A program made the position numbers and the translations under genes. A DNA stretch of 9,518 nt, taken from contig CAJBSR010000141.1 of the NCBI GenBank assembly GCA_903958285.1, positions 1-9,518 on the forward strand, written 5' to 3'. Source of the DNA: an uncultured Sphingomonadales bacterium (lineage in GTDB: Bacteria; Pseudomonadota; Alphaproteobacteria; Sphingomonadales; Sphingomonadaceae). Below the pieces are notes generated by a model, which was not told where the DNA came from, made no database searches, and saw only the letters and a list, made by a program, of their open reading frames with translations. Every line of letters begins with the position of its first letter. Within the stretch, counting starts at the first letter, position 1. Below are positions 7,078 to 9,518 of the stretch, in pieces.

Positions 7078-8313
7078 ATGACAGAGGGTAAGGTCCGGTT
7101 TGATCCAAGCGATCCCCAGCTCAAGCTGGACCCTTACCCTCTGTTCAAGGCCCTACGCGAACAAGACCCGGTCCACTTCTGTGATTTGGGCTTCTGGGTG
7201 GCCACCCGTTACGATGATCTGCGCGCGGTTGTCATGGACCGTGAGAATTTCGGACAGGGCGATTTCATCAAGAATATCCAGCTCTTTTACGGGCCGGATT
7301 TCGATGTTCTTTCCCACGCCTCCTATCGCTGGCTTTCTGAGATATTCCTCTATCAAGATCCGCCGCGCCACACCCGCGTCCGCGGACTGGTCACACAAGC
7401 GCTGACCGCCCGACGCGTCGCGGAAATGCGGCCGCGCGTTCAAGCCATTGCAGATCGGCTGCTGGATGCGGTTGCCGCTGACGGTCAGATGGAGGTCATC
7501 CATCAATTCGCCTATAAGTTTCCAACGCTCGTTATGTGCGACATGCTGGGCCTATCGTCCGAAGAGGCGTCGGACGAGGTTCTATCACAGCTCAATCAGG
7601 CAATTGCCGACGCCTTTGTCGTCTTTGAGATGCGCGCCTTCCCCGACGATGTGCTCGCGCTGGCGGACCGGCAGATCGAGTTTCTCGAAGACTTCTTTGG
7701 CAAGGTCTTCGCCGCCCGGCGCCATAACCCGCAAGACGATCTTGCGACTGGCCTTGTGAATGCGCGTGACGAAACGGGCCCGCTGTCTGATCATGAAATG
7801 GCGACAGTCGCCATCGGCCTCTTCGGGGCTGGCTTTGAGACAACCGCGCACATGATCGGCAACGGCCTTTTGGCGCTGCATAGCTATCCCGACCAATGGG
7901 CTAAGCTCGTCGCGAACCCGGCGCTCGCAGCATCGGCGACTGAGGAAATTCTGCGCTATGAAAGCTCGTTGATTGGATCCAACCGGACCGCCTTTTGCGA
8001 CGTCGTTTTGGGTGGGAAGACGATCAAGGCAGGGGAGCGCATCCTGACGCTGTTGGCGGCGGGCAATCGCGATCCTGCTGTGTTCGAAGATCCAGACCGC
8101 TTTGATATCGAGCGCAAGGGCCCCCGCCATTTGTCCTTTGGCGGCGGTATTCACTTCTGTGTCGGAGCGGAACTGGCCCGGTTGGAGGGAGAGATCGCGC
8201 TGACCACTCTGGCTTCGCGGTTTCCTAGCCTGAACGTTGATATCAGCTCAGCCCGCTGGCGGCAGGAAGGCTTTATGTTTCGCGGCCTGACGGACCTAAA
8301 GGCGAGTTGGTAA
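7078..8313 (+). CDS. Cytochrome P450, bacterial soluble class I type
   Basis: This 411-residue heme monooxygenase would hydroxylate a hydrophobic substrate using O2 and two electrons. Visible landmarks are the DPPRHTRVR block of helix C (94-102), the oxygen-activating I-helix motif AGFETT (251-256, acid-alcohol pair Glu254-Thr255), the K-helix ExxR as E290-ILR293, and the heme loop FGGGIHFCVG (354-363) with Cys361 as thiolate ligand. It has the usual length for bacterial P450s and no membrane anchor. The ATG is preceded by AAAGAG at 8 bases spacing. It starts 14 bp after the receptor stop, so the two are almost certainly co-transcribed. No ferredoxin or ferredoxin reductase is encoded in the window, so electrons must come from proteins encoded elsewhere. 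I cannot assign a CYP family or substrate. It could supply the alcohol later oxidised to the ketone used by the neighbouring monooxygenase. Confidence 0.96.
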   Translation: MTEGKVRFDPSDPQLKLDPYPLFKALREQDPVHFCDLGFWVATRYDDLRAVVMDRENFGQGDFIKNIQLFYGPDFDVLSHASYRWLSEIFLYQDPPRHTRVRGLVTQALTARRVAEMRPRVQAIADRLLDAVAADGQMEVIHQFAYKFPTLVMCDMLGLSSEEASDEVLSQLNQAIADAFVVFEMRAFPDDVLALADRQIEFLEDFFGKVFAARRHNPQDDLATGLVNARDETGPLSDHEMATVAIGLFGAGFETTAHMIGNGLLALHSYPDQWAKLVANPALAASATEEILRYESSLIGSNRTAFCDVVLGGKTIKAGERILTLLAAGNRDPAVFEDPDRFDIERKGPRHLSFGGGIHFCVGAELARLEGEIALTTLASRFPSLNVDISSARWRQEGFMFRGLTDLKASW

Positions 8314-8332
8314 CCGTCTAAGGCAACGCGCG

Positions 8333-9518
8333 TTAGAGCCGATCCTTCTTCAGCCGGATGCCGGCCGCTTCACGGTCCCATGTGTCGGGCGTTATGCCTT
8401 CGGTCCGCAACTCCGCTTTCATGACCTTCGCCGTCGGCGTCTTGGGTAACTCCTCCATCACCCGGACGTAACGCGGCACCATGAAATAGGGCATACGCGC
8501 GACAAGAAACTCCATCAGGGCGATAAGATCAATCTGAGCGCCGGGCACGGGCGCAATCACCGCCATCACCTCGTCTTCGGAATATTCGCTCGGCACGCCG
8601 ATCACCGCAGCCTCCCGCACATCGGGGTGGGCGGTGACGTCATTCTCAACCTCGAAGCTGGAGATATTCTCGCCGCGACGTCGGATGGCATCTTTCACCC
8701 GATCAACGAAGTAGAAATAGCCCTCGGAATCCCTGCGGAATGCATCGCCGGTATGGAACCAGCCATTGCGCCATGCCTTTGCCGTTGCTTCGGGGTTTTT
8801 GTGATAGCCGCTGTTCATAGCCCAGGGGCGGTCCGTCCGGACGATCATCTCGCCGACGCTTCCCACAGGGACTTCGCAGTCATTCTCATCGACCAGCCGC
8901 ACGTCCACGCCGGGCCGGATCGTGCCGCAGGTGCCAAGCTTCTTGGGGTTCGCCTCCGAAACGATGGGCGACGAAATCTCTGTCATATTGAAGATCGTAA
9001 AGACATCGATACCGAAGCGTTCGTGGAAAGGGCCAGCCGCGTCCGTGAGGGGAACCATGAAGGCAACGCGCACCTTGTGATCCCGGTCGTCGGACGCGGG
9101 TGGGCGTTTGATCAGGAAGGTCGCCATAACGCCCAGCAGGAAAATCACAGTCGTCTCGGTCCGGCGGACAAAATCCCAGAAGGTATCCGTCGAGAAATTT
9201 TCCATCAGCGCAATCGATCCACCGCGCGCCAACATGACAAAGGGAATGCCAAGACCACCGATGTGGAAGATCGGCATGTTCACCAGATAACGATCTTCAC
9301 CGGTCACGAAATGCCAGCTCTCGGGGCCAGCGTTGGTGTAGAGGTGTAGGTAGGAGGACAAGACGCCCTTGGACGGGCCGGTTGTTCCGGATGTGTAAAT
9401 GATCGACTGGATATCCCAAGGCTCAATGGGACGATCAAGTGTTGCCAGATCATCCTCACGGCCGGTCACAGCGTGGAAGTCATGCACGCTGAAGCCTTGG
9501 AGGGCTGGTGGTGTTCCG
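8333..9518 (-). CDS. Acyl-CoA synthetase / AMP-dependent ligase, ANL superfamily (5'-truncated by window edge)
   Basis: This enzyme would adenylate a carboxylic acid and transfer it to CoA. The frame is open to the right edge, so the N-terminal part is missing and about 395 residues are visible. A GTG at 9487 is internal and not the start. Counting from that GTG, the P-loop is YTSGTTGPSKG (31-41), the A5 region is FNMTE (166-170), WFHTGD is at 243-248, the hinge region is FVDRVKDAIRRRGENIS (260-276), and the C-terminal catalytic lysine motif is PKTPTAKVMK (348-357). The GENISSFEVE wording resembles crotonobetaine/carnitine-CoA and medium or cyclic acyl-CoA ligases more than acetyl-CoA synthetase. 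The gene converges on the P450 with a 19-bp gap, and its TAA lies within a short palindrome. In context it probably activates the acid released by the esterase, which is inference. The exact substrate is unknown. Confidence 0.93.
   Translation of the reverse strand, partial: GTPPALQGFSVHDFHAVTGREDDLATLDRPIEPWDIQSIIYTSGTTGPSKGVLSSYLHLYTNAGPESWHFVTGEDRYLVNMPIFHIGGLGIPFVMLARGGSIALMENFSTDTFWDFVRRTETTVIFLLGVMATFLIKRPPASDDRDHKVRVAFMVPLTDAAGPFHERFGIDVFTIFNMTEISSPIVSEANPKKLGTCGTIRPGVDVRLVDENDCEVPVGSVGEMIVRTDRPWAMNSGYHKNPEATAKAWRNGWFHTGDAFRRDSEGYFYFVDRVKDAIRRRGENISSFEVENDVTAHPDVREAAVIGVPSEYSEDEVMAVIAPVPGAQIDLIALMEFLVARMPYFMVPRYVRVMEELPKTPTAKVMKAELRTEGITPDTWDREAAGIRLKKDRL

Noticed and set aside
8317..8337. 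Short inverted repeat TCTAA-N11-TTAGA with the palindrome AACGCGCGTT (8325-8334) in the convergent gap, a possible bidirectional terminator.
   Set aside because: The arms are short, the GC-rich palindrome leaves no loop, and no T-tract follows on either strand. It does not meet the criteria for an intrinsic terminator, although its place between convergent genes is suggestive.
8627..9349. A 240-codon plus-strand frame antisense to the acyl-CoA synthetase.
   Set aside because: The minus-strand frame carries the full set of ANL motifs. The plus-strand product has no recognisable domain and is a long antisense frame typical of GC-rich DNA.
1..9518. Mobile element, CRISPR array, phage or defence system.
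   Set aside because: No transposase, integrase, terminal inverted repeats, repeat-spacer pattern or defence-type protein was found. All sizeable intact genes are metabolic, transport or DNA-repair types.

Overview
The window reads as chromosomal DNA of a GC-rich alphaproteobacterium, most likely a sphingomonad (Sphingopyxis/Novosphingobium/Sphingobium type). This is inferred from the type of TonB-dependent receptor, its pairing with catabolic oxygenases, and the codon choice; no rRNA or other taxonomic marker is present. No tRNA, CRISPR array, insertion sequence or transposase is visible.

Layout from left to right. (1) 1-1258, minus: a photolyase/cryptochrome-family gene, cut off at its 3' end by the window edge. 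(2) 1259-1511: an intergenic stretch with a 7-bp inverted repeat and one doubtful small ORF. (3) 1512-4705, minus: two genes overlapping by ATGA, a Baeyer-Villiger-type flavin monooxygenase (upstream) and a serine-beta-lactamase-fold esterase (downstream). (4) 4706-4792: a short divergent promoter region carrying a perfect 8-bp inverted repeat with a 6-bp spacer plus a third half-site. (5) 4793-8313, plus: a TonB-dependent outer-membrane receptor followed 14 bp later by a cytochrome P450. (6) 8333-9518, minus: an ANL-family acyl-CoA synthetase, convergent with the P450 and cut off at its 5' end by the window edge.

The genes from 1512 to 9518 look like one accessory catabolic cluster. A plausible division of labour, which is inference, is this. 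The TonB receptor brings a scarce or bulky, probably hydrophobic, compound across the outer membrane. The P450 hydroxylates it. A dehydrogenase not present here would make a ketone. The Baeyer-Villiger monooxygenase inserts oxygen to give an ester or lactone, the esterase hydrolyses this, and the CoA ligase activates the resulting acid for beta-oxidation-like breakdown. A terpenoid, steroid or alicyclic or aryl ketone would fit, but the sequence does not identify the substrate. The divergent operator suggests both arms answer to one regulator, which is not encoded in the window. The photolyase is probably unrelated to this pathway.
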